From Halomonas sp. LBP4 (GTDB lineage: Bacteria > Pseudomonadota > Gammaproteobacteria > Pseudomonadales > Halomonadaceae), in contig NZ_PDOG01000002.1 of NCBI RefSeq assembly GCF_003202205.1, positions 635,810 to 699,809 on the forward strand: a DNA stretch of 64,000 bases. The letters are read 5' to 3'. Made by a program: the position numbers and the translations under genes. Under the pieces are notes generated by a model. The model searched no databases. It was given only the letters and a program-made list of their open reading frames with translations, and was not told the DNA's origin. Below, in pieces: positions 1 to 8,293 of the stretch. The stretch's first letter is position 1. Each line of letters begins with the position of its first letter.

Positions 1-1
1 T

Positions 2-709
2 GATGTTCTGCGGCTTTTTGAAAGAGTGGCCAAAGATGAGACATTAAACAAAGCATATACTGCGTTTTTTGTGGATCATGACTATGATGGTGTTTCTGAA
101 AGACATAAAAATGAAAATTTGTATGTAACGCCCTGTTACTCTATAGAGAATTTTTATGTTACTGAAGAGGCCTTCAGAAACATCATCGTGGATGAGTTTG
201 GTGTTTCTGAGTTCCAGGAAGATCAAGAAGCAGATATTTTGGTTGACAACTATTCGCGGTGTGTTCGAGAGCTGGTCAGTGAAGTGAAGCAGTTAAACGC
301 TTGGCTGGCTTTACAAGTAGAGAGAGGGAGTAAGCTAAATGTCAATAATGTCAAGCTAACAGAGTTTGTTGATGTTGGTTTGCATGGTGTGGAAAGAAAG
401 TATAGTTTAGAATCTTTGCTTGTTACCTTTCCAGAAGCCAAAGAAGTTTCTCTGGAAGAAGTTAAGGAAAAAGAAAGGGAGTTGGAGAGGTTTGGTTTGA
501 TGAACTCGTCAAGAGGGAAGTTCCTTTTAGAGTTCTTGCGATTGTATATGATGGAGATGAAGTCTGACCTTGTAAGGAAAGAGCCACAGTTTTTTCCAAG
601 GACAAGGAAGATAAAATTTAATCTTACAAGATACAATGTTCTTTCAGAGTTGTCTCAATATGCTGTAACACCAAATTGTTTGAAAGAGTTTTTAGGCAAG
701 ATTGCATAA
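2..709 (+). CDS. DUF4435 (TOPRIM-like) protein, 5' end cut by window edge
   Basis: The reading frame is open to the left edge, so the N-terminus lies outside the window; the first in-window start codon (GTG at 26) is internal. About 235 residues are visible. Around residues 25-30 is a V-D-H-D-Y-D stretch (an acidic DxD cluster), then Y-V-T-P-C-Y-S-I-E-N-F-Y-V, a pattern I associate with the DUF4435 family. DUF4435 proteins contain a TOPRIM-like fold related to OLD-family nucleases and usually accompany or are fused to an AAA ATPase. AriB of the PARIS anti-phage system is one member. The partner ATPase would have to be upstream. Codon use is AT-rich like the rest of the island. The family call is from memory of the motif pattern; a role in phage defence is inference. 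Confidence 0.6.
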   Translation, partial: DVLRLFERVAKDETLNKAYTAFFVDHDYDGVSERHKNENLYVTPCYSIENFYVTEEAFRNIIVDEFGVSEFQEDQEADILVDNYSRCVRELVSEVKQLNAWLALQVERGSKLNVNNVKLTEFVDVGLHGVERKYSLESLLVTFPEAKEVSLEEVKEKERELERFGLMNSSRGKFLLEFLRLYMMEMKSDLVRKEPQFFPRTRKIKFNLTRYNVLSELSQYAVTPNCLKEFLGKIA

Positions 710-764
710 TTTTTATGTATTGGGGGAGGCAGCTCGCATGCTGCCTCATTATTTATGCTTTACT

Positions 765-1892
765 TCATTGTTTGAGGTCTCTTAGCTTTTTCTCTATCGA
801 GTCTTTTATTCTAATTGATGATGAAATCTCCCTGTAGGCTTGAGAATATGTAGTAGCTTCTTCAGTACAAAAAGCCAAAGAGATGTTCTCTAGTATTATC
901 TCCTCTTCTTTTTTTTCTCTACACTCAGGTGGTGTGTCTCTAGTCGCAGCAGGTGGTACTAAAGTGATGCTAAATAAACGCTCGAGGATGATTGATAGTT
1001 GATATAGGTAGGACGAATATTCCACAAGAATTGAGGAATAAGTCTCGTCTAGGTGCGGTAGGAAATTAGCTGACTGTGCTATCAATTTGCTTTGCATTTT
1101 GAGAAGGTTGGCCAGCATGGAGCACACCTCCGACAATATGGTCTCCGATTCATTGATATAATATTTTATTTTTCCGTCGCCATAAAAGAAGCCTGTATTG
1201 CCAAGTTGAACGCCCATATGGTTAGAGTTGATCGTTCTGTCGAGAATTAAATTCGATACAAATTGTTCAATTTCTAGCTTTATCTCTTCGGGAGGTTTTT
1301 TTGAGGTGTTAATGGCATCCCAGAGTTTTGAGTGTTGCATGACGAGTGTTTCAATTTCGTCAGCTATCTGTGTATTTCTAAAAACTCCTTCAAAAGCTCC
1401 CGAAAATACATGGCTATGGAGCTTCCTAGAGTCTATTTCAAGAGTGTTCTCGTCATGAAAAGGGTCTTTGATAGTGTCCGGAATGCTTTCACAAAACTCT
1501 TTCCTATGACTAAATGCGTTTGAGTATCTCGTGGTTTGAAGAGACATTAAAATTCTTTCTGCGTTTTGTTTGCTGGTGTGAAATCTAGCGATCACTATAC
1601 CAAGTAACAAGGATAGAGACGCAAATCCCAGACCTCCCTTGACGTTTTCTTCAAGCATAAAGTTAAAAAGAGAGTATGCGGAGTTTATTTGTTCGCCTGT
1701 GAGTTTAATATGTTGCCTTGCGTACCATATCCCCACAATAAGAGGGAGAGTGGAAAAGAAAACAAACCAAAAGTTTTGGTAAAATGGTTTGTCAGGATTA
1801 AGCTTAAAGTTAGGTATTGTTTTTCTAATGGATGTCAGGTGGATTATCAAAGAAATTGGTATTGCGCAAATTGAGTAAAAAAGAAAATCCAT
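765..1892 (-). CDS. Hypothetical inner-membrane protein of the island
   Basis: A 375-residue protein that I do not recognise. The N-terminal third has three hydrophobic segments (about residues 3-20, 43-60 and 88-105), followed by a long, mostly hydrophilic, probably alpha-helical region of ~250 residues that should face the cytoplasm. The start is the ATG at 1892. It converges with the DUF4435 gene: the two stop codons are ~55 bp apart. Base composition is AT-rich, matching the island and unlike the chromosome to the right. The topology (membrane anchor plus a large cytosolic domain) would fit a sensor or effector of a cargo module, but nothing in the sequence shows a function. Confidence 0.6.
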   Translation of the reverse strand: MDFLFYSICAIPISLIIHLTSIRKTIPNFKLNPDKPFYQNFWFVFFSTLPLIVGIWYARQHIKLTGEQINSAYSLFNFMLEENVKGGLGFASLSLLLGIVIARFHTSKQNAERILMSLQTTRYSNAFSHRKEFCESIPDTIKDPFHDENTLEIDSRKLHSHVFSGAFEGVFRNTQIADEIETLVMQHSKLWDAINTSKKPPEEIKLEIEQFVSNLILDRTINSNHMGVQLGNTGFFYGDGKIKYYINESETILSEVCSMLANLLKMQSKLIAQSANFLPHLDETYSSILVEYSSYLYQLSIILERLFSITLVPPAATRDTPPECREKKEEEIILENISLAFCTEEATTYSQAYREISSSIRIKDSIEKKLRDLKQ

Positions 1893-1922
1893 TATGCAAG
1901 TCCTGAGGTGTTGTATAAACGA

Positions 1923-2396
1923 CTATCTGACAATCTTCCCGTTGCAGATGTTGGCTCTATAGAAGCTCTTGTCTACAAAGGGTGGATTATACCATGTGAG
2001 CCTTTCACATCGCTCTCCATTTGAATTGATGTAATTACTCTTGGAGTTAGGTTCCCTTAGCATCGCATAGACTTGGCCCTTGGTCATTCCTACTGCAAGT
2101 TCACCTCTTGCTTGAGCTTGCACTGGCTCATTTCGTTCATTGAGTCTTGAGAGGTAAGAGTCCGTGCTTCCTGGGCGACGACGGATATTGTGAGATTCAG
2201 GGCGGCGCACAGATGGAAAATATCTGAGATCCGGTGACTGATAGGTAGTGATCGCACCACGGGTAATGGGGGCTCGCGTACCAGGGCAGGGATAGTCTTG
2301 ATACTGAATCTGGCCACCGACCTCGCATTTGTAGACCTGGCCAAGGGCGATGGAGGGTAGGAGGGCCAACGTCACAAGCAGAATGCGCTTGATCAT
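1923..2396 (-). CDS. DUF4124-type secreted protein
   Basis: 157 residues with a clear signal peptide (MIKRILLVTLALLPSIALG, cleavage after ALG). The mature protein begins with the V-Y-K-C-E-V-x-G-x-I-Q-Y-Q-D-x-P-C pattern typical of DUF4124, a small two-cysteine periplasmic domain. The C-terminal half has a G-M-T-K-G-Q-V-Y-A-M-L-R-E-P stretch resembling the SmpA/OmlA (BamE-like) fold, with two more cysteines. It follows the membrane-protein gene upstream on the same strand (30 bp between the genes) and is the island gene nearest the att-like site. The function of DUF4124 proteins is not established. Composition is intermediate, so the gene could also be old chromosomal DNA trapped in the island. 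Confidence 0.7.
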   Translation of the reverse strand: MIKRILLVTLALLPSIALGQVYKCEVGGQIQYQDYPCPGTRAPITRGAITTYQSPDLRYFPSVRRPESHNIRRRPGSTDSYLSRLNERNEPVQAQARGELAVGMTKGQVYAMLREPNSKSNYINSNGERCERLTWYNPPFVDKSFYRANICNGKIVR

Positions 2397-2602
2397 CCTT
2401 GATCACCATAAAATTACATTAGGTAACTAAAATTAGCACAACCTCATCACCTCGATGCCGAAACATCCTTAGCAATTGGTAGGGAGGTAGGTCTACATCC
2501 TGACTACAGGGGCATGCTATAACGAGTCATGATGACTGCCGAGGCCTCACTAAGGCCCTGATTTCTTGGGTTTCTAGCTGTGTTGGGTCTGCTGGGTTGA
2601 AT

Positions 2603-2647
2603 CTCATAATCCCTTGGTCGCTGGTTCGAGTCCAGCTGGGCCCACCA
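2603..2647 (+). other. att-like 3' half of tRNA-Ile(CAU)
   Basis: The segment starts exactly at an anticodon loop CTCATAA (2603-2609, anticodon CAT at 2605-2607). It continues with a TCCCT anticodon 3' stem, a perfect T-arm (GCTGG 2620-2624, TTCGAGT loop, CCAGC 2632-2636), an acceptor 3' strand TGGGCCC (2637-2643), discriminator A and CCA at 2645-2647. It closely matches the 3' half of bacterial tRNA-Ile2 (CAU, lysidine type; compare E. coli ileX). The preceding bases do not pair with the anticodon or acceptor strands, so this is not a complete tRNA. It is best read as an integration crossover site left by island insertion. Confidence 0.75.
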
Positions 2648-2707
2648 GAACTCACTTACCTGTCGCTGCGGCATGCTGCCTACCGGACTGCTCCGGATGG
2701 GATGATA

Positions 2708-2735
2708 GGGCGAGCGACCTCCATGTCGGTCGCCC
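2708..2735. terminator. Strong hairpin downstream of the chemoreceptor gene
   Basis: GGGCGA-GCGAC and GTCGG-TCGCCC form a 10-11 bp stem around a short loop, 26 bp past the stop of the chemoreceptor gene on its strand. No clear T-run follows, so intrinsic termination is only possible. Confidence 0.4.
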
Positions 2736-2760
2736 ACGATCTTTCGTCCGGTTCGCGGAT

Positions 2761-4647
2761 CTACGTCAATGCCAGGTATCGCTGGCTTTCCTGCTCCGTA
2801 CCGTTGAGCTTGAAGCTGCCGACCAGTTCCGCGAGGCGGTCGGCTTGTTCGCGCAGTTGTTCGGCGGCGGAGGTGGATTCCTCCGCCAGCGAGGCGTTCT
2901 GCTGAGTCATGCGGTCGAGTTCGGCCACGGCGATGTTGACCTGGCCGATGCCATCACTCTGTTCGGTGGTGGCGTGGCTGATCTCTCCCAGCATGCCCGC
3001 CATGCGGTTCACCACCTCGACGAGTTCGTGCATGGCACTGCCGGCGTCGCGCACCAGCCGTGTGCCGTCCTGTACTTTCTCGCCGGAGGCCTCGATCAGG
3101 CCGCGGATATCCCGTGAGGCCTGGGCACTGCGCGTGGCCAGTTGACGAACCTCGCCCGCCACCACGGCGAAACCTTTGCCACTCTCGCCGGCGCGGGCTG
3201 CTTCCACCGAGGCGTTGAGCGCCAGCAGGTTGGTCTGGAAGGCGATGTCATCCATGACCTTGATGATGCCGCCGATACGCTCGGAGGCGTGCTGGATATC
3301 GCCCATCGTGGTTACCACGTGCGATACCGTGTCGCCGGTGCCCTGGGCGAGCTGGGCAGCGGATTGCGAGAGGTGGCTCGCTTCGCGTGAGGAGGCTGAG
3401 GTGTTTTCCACCGTGCCGGTGATCTGCTCCATCGAGGTCGAGGTCTGCTGCAGGCTGGACGCCGCCTGGTCGGTGCGTCGCGACATGTCCTGCCCGCCGC
3501 TGGCGATCTCTTGGGCGGCATGCCGAACGGCGTCACTACTGCTCCTGACCTGGGCGAGCACGTCATGCATCTTGTCGGCGAAGGCGTTGAACTGTATGGC
3601 GAGTTCGCTCGCTTCATCCTTGCCCTGCATGGGCAGTCGCAGGGTCAGGTCGCCATCCCCCTCGGCGATCTCGCGCATGGCTTCCGCGGTGCGCCGAATG
3701 GGGTGGAACAGGGCGCGCAGCAGCAGCGCGAAGACCACCAGGCTCGCCAGCACGATCACCGCCACTATCAGGATGACCAGCAGCACCGCGCGATTGAGGT
3801 CGGCGAACAGTTCGCTGCGGAGTATCCGGGCGAAGGCGATCCAGTTGGTGCCGGGCACCTCGATCGCCGCGACCAGTTGTTCGGCGCCGTGTTCGTCGGT
3901 GATCGTGGCGTAGCGATAGCCGTCCCCGGACAGCAGCTCGTCGGCCTGGGTCTCCCACCCGGGCAGGTTCGCTACCGGCTGGCCGGCCATGGAGGCCCCC
4001 TCAGGGTGAACGCTGATGATGCCGTCCTGGCTTGCCAGGAATACCGATCCCGTCTCGCCGAGCTGGTAGTTGCTGATCGTCTCGGCCATGGCGTCGAGGG
4101 TATAGCCGACCCCGGCGACCCCCACGCGTTCGCCGTCCAGCTCGACCACGTGGTTGATGAAGACCTTCAGTTCGCCCTCGTCGGAATCGACATCCAGCGT
4201 GTAGTCGGGGCTGCCGGCATCGTCGACCAGGTGGTAGAACCATGGGTCTCGTTCCCGGTTCAGCGTGCGTTCGATCCCATCCGCCGTGTAGTAGTTGCCG
4301 CTGAGCGCCGACACGTAGAAGACGGTGTTGGCCCCGGTGCGTTGCTGCAGACGTTCGAAGTGGTTCACGGCGCGCTCGCCATCCGCCCGCGACTCACCCT
4401 CTGCCAGCCACTCGTGCAGATAGCCGTTATTCGCTAGGCTCTGGGCCGTGGTGATCGGCCCGGTCAATGTGGCTTCGATGTCATTGCGAATGCTTTCGAG
4501 GGTCGCCGGCAACTCGGCGCGGGTGACCCGGTCGGTGATCAGGTCGCTGAACAGGCGATACTGAATGGCCGTCGCACCGCCGACGATCAAGATCATGCAC
4601 ATGCTGATACCGATCATCAGCTTTTGGGCAATGGTTAGATGCTTCAC
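2761..4647 (-). CDS. Methyl-accepting chemotaxis protein with dCache sensor
   Basis: A 628-residue membrane chemoreceptor. TM1 lies at about residues 10-30, followed by a ~250-residue periplasmic double-Cache-type domain (R-D-P-W-F-Y near 132-138 is a Cache hallmark), TM2 at ~286-311 and HAMP at ~312-365. A long cytoplasmic coiled coil follows, with the conserved hairpin tip [14 protein letters not shown] around residues 460-475. Family role: binds small ligands outside and controls CheA kinase. The ligand cannot be read from sequence, though dCache receptors often sense amino or organic acids. It lies 133 bp downstream of azlD on the same strand but is probably a separate unit. The start is the ATG at 4647. 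There is no C-terminal pentapeptide tether resembling NWETF. Confidence 0.95.
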   Translation of the reverse strand: MKHLTIAQKLMIGISMCMILIVGGATAIQYRLFSDLITDRVTRAELPATLESIRNDIEATLTGPITTAQSLANNGYLHEWLAEGESRADGERAVNHFERLQQRTGANTVFYVSALSGNYYTADGIERTLNRERDPWFYHLVDDAGSPDYTLDVDSDEGELKVFINHVVELDGERVGVAGVGYTLDAMAETISNYQLGETGSVFLASQDGIISVHPEGASMAGQPVANLPGWETQADELLSGDGYRYATITDEHGAEQLVAAIEVPGTNWIAFARILRSELFADLNRAVLLVILIVAVIVLASLVVFALLLRALFHPIRRTAEAMREIAEGDGDLTLRLPMQGKDEASELAIQFNAFADKMHDVLAQVRSSSDAVRHAAQEIASGGQDMSRRTDQAASSLQQTSTSMEQITGTVENTSASSREASHLSQSAAQLAQGTGDTVSHVVTTMGDIQHASERIGGIIKVMDDIAFQTNLLALNASVEAARAGESGKGFAVVAGEVRQLATRSAQASRDIRGLIEASGEKVQDGTRLVRDAGSAMHELVEVVNRMAGMLGEISHATTEQSDGIGQVNIAVAELDRMTQQNASLAEESTSAAEQLREQADRLAELVGSFKLNGTEQESQRYLALT

Positions 4648-4780
4648 TGTTTCCCCCCAGGCTCGCGCATCGACAGGGCGGATGCGCTCTTGTTGACCAT
4701 TTGGTCAATGCGGTATCGGCGGGGTGGGGGGAAACTGTAGCGATGAGCTGCCTGGTACCGTCCAATTGCCGGTTGATGGT

Positions 4781-5119
4781 TCACCCGAGTAGCGTCACCA
4801 CCACCCCATAGGCCGCCACGCCGGCCGCCACCGGCCAGCCCAGCGAGCGCAGTCGCCACCAGACGAGCAGGGTCACGAGCACGCCGATCGCCGTGGCGAG
4901 CCAGGAGCTGGCGTCGGTGGTCGCCGGGACCAGCGAGACGCCGAGTACCGCGGCGATCATCAAGGGGCCGAGGATGCCGAGCCATTGGGGCATGGCCTCG
5001 AGGCCGTCTTCACTGGCGGACTTCTGGAGACGGCGCTGCATCCACAGCAGCGGCAGCAGGCGCATCAGCAGGGTGCCTGCCGCCGAGGCCAGCACGGCCA
5101 GCCAGAGTGCGCTACTCAT
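4781..5119 (-). CDS. azlD: AzlD branched-chain amino acid exporter small subunit
   Basis: 112 residues with three or four hydrophobic helices, the usual size for AzlD. With AzlC it forms a two-component inner-membrane exporter of branched-chain amino acids and analogues (family knowledge from Bacillus AzlCD and E. coli YgaZH). The ATG at 5119 overlaps the azlC stop by 8 nt, consistent with translational coupling. It is the third gene of the regulator-azlC-azlD operon. Substrate specificity is inferred from the family only. Confidence 0.9.
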   Translation of the reverse strand: MSSALWLAVLASAAGTLLMRLLPLLWMQRRLQKSASEDGLEAMPQWLGILGPLMIAAVLGVSLVPATTDASSWLATAIGVLVTLLVWWRLRSLGWPVAAGVAAYGVVVTLLG

Positions 5120-5843
5120 CTCGTTCTCCTCGCGTTGTCACGTCGAACTTCACCAGGTAGAAGCACAGGGCCCCGCAGGCGGCGGCGAGGGGGATCGCGG
5201 CGTTGGTCAGCCCGTTCACGGTGAGCAGCGCCGCGATGGCGATGGCACTGCCCAGCGCCAGCGACCAGCGCCGGGAGGTGAAGCGCGGCGCCACCAGCAC
5301 CAGGAACAGGGCCGGTAGGGCGAAGGGCATGACCTCGCCGAGCAGCGGCCAGCGCGTGATCAGCTCCTCGCCGGCCACGGCACCCAGTGCGGTGCCGCCG
5401 ATCCAGCTGGCCCAGGCCAGCAGCGCGGCGCCGGTGAACCAGCCGAGGCGTTGCGAGGCCGGCAGCTGCGGCAGGCGGCTGTGGGCCAGGGCGAAGACCT
5501 GGTCGGTCAGGCCGTGCATCAGCCAGGGCCACCAGCGGCTGGTGGTCAGCCAGGGCGCCAGGTTGGGGGCATAGACCACGTGGCGCGCGTTGATCAGCAG
5601 CGTCATGACGACCACCAGCCACAGCGGTGCGCCGGCGGCGACCATACCGACGAACAGGAACTGCGAGGCCCCGGCGTAGACGAGCGTCGAGATGATCACC
5701 GCCTCCCAGGTGCTGAAGCCGGCCTGGATGGCGATCAGCCCGAAGGAGATGGCGACCGGCACATAGCCGCCGAGCAGCGGGATGGCCTCGCGCAGGCCCG
5801 CAAGCCAGGGGCGGGGTAGGGCGTGGGTGGCTTGCTGGCTCAT
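5112..5843 (-). CDS. azlC: AzlC family branched-chain amino acid exporter large subunit
   Basis: 243 residues from the ATG at 5843, which has a good ribosome site (AAGGAG, 7 nt spacing). Upstream extension of the frame is not needed. Multiple hydrophobic helices, and the family-typical G-A-S-Q-F-L-F-V-G and N-A-R-H-V-V-Y stretches in the first half (about residues 60-95). It works with AzlD to export branched-chain amino acids. The start codon overlaps the stop of the XRE regulator by 4 nt (ATGA) and its end overlaps azlD, so the three genes are one tightly coupled operon. Confidence 0.93.
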   Translation of the reverse strand: MSQQATHALPRPWLAGLREAIPLLGGYVPVAISFGLIAIQAGFSTWEAVIISTLVYAGASQFLFVGMVAAGAPLWLVVVMTLLINARHVVYAPNLAPWLTTSRWWPWLMHGLTDQVFALAHSRLPQLPASQRLGWFTGAALLAWASWIGGTALGAVAGEELITRWPLLGEVMPFALPALFLVLVAPRFTSRRWSLALGSAIAIAALLTVNGLTNAAIPLAAACGALCFYLVKFDVTTRGERDE

Positions 5844-6370
5844 GGGGTGTCTCCTTGGCCGGTGTAGACGATGGTGAGCAGCAGCGTGGCCCAGGCGTCC
5901 TGGGTGCGATAGAGGTGTGGCCGGTCGGCGGCGAAGGTGAGGGTGTCGCCGGCCGAGAGCGTCTCGACGGCGCCTTCCGGGCCGGCCTCCAGCCGCCCGC
6001 TGATGAGGGTGAGCGACTCGCGGGCCCCCGGCGTATGCGCCTCGGCATGGCGTACGGTGTGGGGCGCGCAGCGCATCCAGTAGGCGTCGACCTGGGGCGT
6101 GTCCTTGCCCTGGTCGAGCAGCCGAACCTCCACGCCGTCCTCGCCCAGCGGCACGCGGATCGGCGCCACCAGGGTGCCGAAGGGCACGTTGAGTTGCACC
6201 GCCAGTCGCCAGATGGTGTCCAAGGTGGGGTTGCCGTTGCCCTGTTCGAGCCGCGACAGGTTCGACTTGGCGATGCCGGCGGCGGCGGCCAGCTGCGACA
6301 GCGACCACCCCTGGGCGAGTCGCAGGGTCTGCAGGTGCTGGCCGAGGGTGCCGAGCGAAAGCTTGTCCAT
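5840..6370 (-). CDS. XRE-cupin transcriptional regulator of azlCD
   Basis: 176 residues. The N-terminal XRE helix-turn-helix (about residues 11-65, with S-L-S-Q-L-A-A-A-A-G-I-A-K-S-N-L-S-R-L-E) is followed by a C-terminal cupin sensor (about 100-170). This architecture is common for regulators next to amino-acid exporters. The start ATG at 6370 has GGGAG 8 nt upstream. It is the first gene of the azl operon, and a large palindrome lies 18 bp upstream of the start, so autoregulation of the whole operon is likely. The effector, possibly an amino acid bound by the cupin, is unknown. Confidence 0.92.
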   Translation of the reverse strand: MDKLSLGTLGQHLQTLRLAQGWSLSQLAAAAGIAKSNLSRLEQGNGNPTLDTIWRLAVQLNVPFGTLVAPIRVPLGEDGVEVRLLDQGKDTPQVDAYWMRCAPHTVRHAEAHTPGARESLTLISGRLEAGPEGAVETLSAGDTLTFAADRPHLYRTQDAWATLLLTIVYTGQGDTP

Positions 6371-6388
6371 GGCGGGGGCTCCCGGAGT

Positions 6389-6420
6389 GTTCCTTTTAGA
6401 GAACGTTCTTTAAAAGGAAC
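6389..6420. promoter_or_regulatory. 32-bp near-perfect palindromic operator of the azl operon
   Basis: GTTCCTTTTA (6389-6398) is the exact inverse of TAAAAGGAAC (6411-6420), and the centre AGAACGTTCT (6400-6409) is itself palindromic. The site can also be read as two adjacent GTTC-N8-GAAC half-palindromes. It overlaps the -10 element and the transcription start region of the regulator gene, as expected for a repressor site. Binding by the adjacent XRE protein is inferred. Confidence 0.75.
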
Positions 6421-6446
6421 ATAGTGGCGAACCGTGTTGCTGTCAA
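6418..6446 (-). promoter_or_regulatory. Sigma-70 promoter of the XRE-azlCD operon
   Basis: On the minus strand: perfect -35 TTGACA (6446-6441), a 17-bp spacer, then -10 TATGTT (6423-6418). The -10 overlaps the 32-bp palindrome by three bases, so a bound regulator would block RNA polymerase. Confidence 0.75.
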
Positions 6447-6571
6447 TGCGGTGCGTTTCGACATGGTGAGCCATGACCAGTCACCGGGAACGATCCGGCT
6501 CGGGGCTTGGGGGATTCCGCGTCGGCCGTGCCGCTCCGGGGGGAGCGGTACGGCTGACGGGGGCAAGTACA

Positions 6572-6596
6572 CCGGCCCCGTTGGCTGCGGGGCCGG
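6572..6596. terminator. Terminator-like hairpin after sstT
   Basis: Perfect 9-bp GC stem (CCGGCCCCG 6572-6580, CGGGGCCGG 6588-6596) with a 7-nt loop just past the sstT stop. No uridine run, so termination is not certain. Confidence 0.4.
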
Positions 6597-6606
6597 CGTC
6601 GTCGGC

Positions 6607-7830
6607 TCACGCCTGGCGGCGCTCATCGTTCTGGCAGGCGGCCGCGGTGAACAGCACGTCGGTGGAGGAGTTCAGCGCCGTTTCGGTGGCGTCCTGCACC
6701 ACGCTGATCACGAAGCCGATCGCCACCACCTGCATGGCCACGTCGGTGGAGATGCCGAAGAGGCTGGCGGCCATGGGGATCAGCAGCAGCGAGCCGCCGG
6801 CCACCCCGGAGACGCCGCAGGCGGCCAGGGCGGAGACGATGCACAGCAGCAGGGCGGTGGGGAAGTCGACGCCGATGCCCAGGGTGTGGGCGGCGGCGAG
6901 GGTGATCACGCTGATGGTGATGGCGGCCCCGCACATGTTGATGGTCGCGCCGAGCGGGATCGAGATCGCGTAGGTGTCGGCGTGCAGCTTCAGCCGCTTG
7001 CACAGCTCCAGGTTGACCGGGATGTTGGCCGCCGAGCTGCGCGTGAAGAAGGCGGTGATGGCACTACCGCGCAGGCAGGTGAAGACCAGCGGGTAGGGGT
7101 TGCGGCGGGTCTGCCAGTAGACGATCAGCGGGTTGGTGACCAGCGCCACGAACAGCATGCAGCCGACGATCACCATCAACAGGTGGCCATAGTCGAGCAG
7201 GGCGCCCATGCCGGATTCCGCCAGGGTGGCGGCGACCAGGCCGAAGATGCCCAGCGGGGCGAAGCGGATCACGATCCGGACGATGTTCGACACGGCGTCG
7301 GAGAGGTCGCTCAGCATCGCCCGGGTGCTCTCCTTGGCCTGGCGCAGCATGATGCCAAGGCCAATGGCCCACACCAGGATCGCGATGAAGTTGCCCTCCA
7401 TCAGGGCGCTGACCGGGTTGGTGACGGCGTTCAACAGCAGGTTCCTGAGGATCTCGACGATGCCCCCCGGCGGGTTGCCGCTGACCTCGGGCACGTCCAG
7501 GGCCAGGGTGGTGGGAAACACGAAGCTTGCGACGACGGCCACCAGGGCGGCGGTCAGGGTGCCGATCAGGTAGAGGATCAGGACCGAGCGGATATGGGTG
7601 GGCTGGCCCTGCCGGTGGCCGGCGATGGCCGCCGCCACGAGGACGAACACCAGGATCGGGGCGACGGCCTTCAGCGCGGAGATGAACAGTTGGCCGAGTA
7701 GCGATACCGACAGGGCCGCCTCGGGCGAGACGGAGGCGAGCAGGATGCCGCAGACGATGCCGATGGCGATCTGGGGGATCAGCCCCAGGCGTAGCAACGG
7801 GCGGCTGAGATTCTGGACGGTGGCGATCAT
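6607..7830 (-). CDS. sstT: Serine/threonine:Na+ symporter SstT
   Basis: 407 residues, normal SstT length, multi-pass membrane protein of the dicarboxylate/amino acid:cation symporter family. Family-typical stretches include the serine-rich reentrant loop F-F-T-R-S-S-S/A-A-A-N-I-P-V-N (around residue 270) and [14 protein letters not shown] (around 295). The family imports serine and threonine with sodium, sensible for a halophile. The gene is monocistronic on the minus strand, with start ATG at 7830. Confidence 0.93.
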   Translation of the reverse strand: MIATVQNLSRPLLRLGLIPQIAIGIVCGILLASVSPEAALSVSLLGQLFISALKAVAPILVFVLVAAAIAGHRQGQPTHIRSVLILYLIGTLTAALVAVVASFVFPTTLALDVPEVSGNPPGGIVEILRNLLLNAVTNPVSALMEGNFIAILVWAIGLGIMLRQAKESTRAMLSDLSDAVSNIVRIVIRFAPLGIFGLVAATLAESGMGALLDYGHLLMVIVGCMLFVALVTNPLIVYWQTRRNPYPLVFTCLRGSAITAFFTRSSAANIPVNLELCKRLKLHADTYAISIPLGATINMCGAAITISVITLAAAHTLGIGVDFPTALLLCIVSALAACGVSGVAGGSLLLIPMAASLFGISTDVAMQVVAIGFVISVVQDATETALNSSTDVLFTAAACQNDERRQA

Positions 7831-8293
7831 GAAGCGTCTCTCTGGAGTTGTAATGAGCGGGCAGGCGCCACGCTGCCGGGAGCTCGGGCGGTCGAGCAGC
7901 CGGCACGGGTAAGTGCATGGACGATCCGACCGAGCCGCTCCAGGCGGGTGGCCCAGGGCAGGGGCGCCTGCAAGACGCGCGGGATTCTAGCAAGATTCTC
8001 GAGACGAGTGGGTGATAGTTCTAGTTGTTAGACGAAAGATAGAGGAACATTTTGTATTGATCGCGTTTTCAAGATGTGATCGATTGGGCGAGATGGGTGG
8101 GGAGGCGATCCGGCGGCTGCCCGCCAATGACGGGGTAGGTGGTGTTGTCGTGGAGGCAGTGCCTGGCGGATTCCCGCGAATATCCTGACGATGGCAGCAC
8201 GGTCGCCGAAAAAGGCGCCGAATCCTCTCCTGCGGGGATAAGGCCTCGGCCGGGGTAAGGCTCCGGCCGAGTTGCCAGGCCTGTCTGGTACAC
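7831..8293. other. Intergenic region between sstT and icd
   Basis: 463 bp without a credible gene. It should carry the sstT promoter. A GC-rich hairpin (CTCGGCCGG 8245-8253 with CCGGCCGAG 8263-8271) near the end of the icd transcript may serve as its terminator. The 74-residue frame on the minus strand here shows no family signal. Confidence 0.5.

Larger units (their letters stand above)
1..2647. mobile_element. Distal end of an AT-rich genomic island integrated at a tRNA-Ile(CAU) gene
   Basis: The first ~2.5 kb is visibly AT-rich (long A and T runs, AT-ending codons), while everything right of ~2.65 kb is GC-rich with few such runs. The transition coincides with an orphan 3' half of a tRNA gene at 2603-2647. 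Tyrosine recombinases commonly insert islands into tRNA 3' ends, rebuilding the full tRNA at one end and leaving the displaced 3' fragment at the other. The fragment is in the + orientation with the AT-rich DNA on its left, so the intact tRNA and the integrase should lie left of the window. No integrase is visible here. The boundary is an inference from composition plus the att-like fragment. Confidence 0.7.

Noticed and set aside
2504..2737. Small minus-strand protein overlapping the tRNA fragment (contains W-A-Q-L-D-S-N-Q-R-P)
   Set aside because: This peptide is the well-known artefact of translating a tRNA 3' half in antisense; the DNA is the att-like tRNA piece.
5844..6308. N-terminal extension of AzlC in the longer open frame
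   Set aside because: It lies antisense-free but out of frame inside the XRE regulator gene; the true start at 5843 has a strong ribosome site and overlaps the regulator stop.
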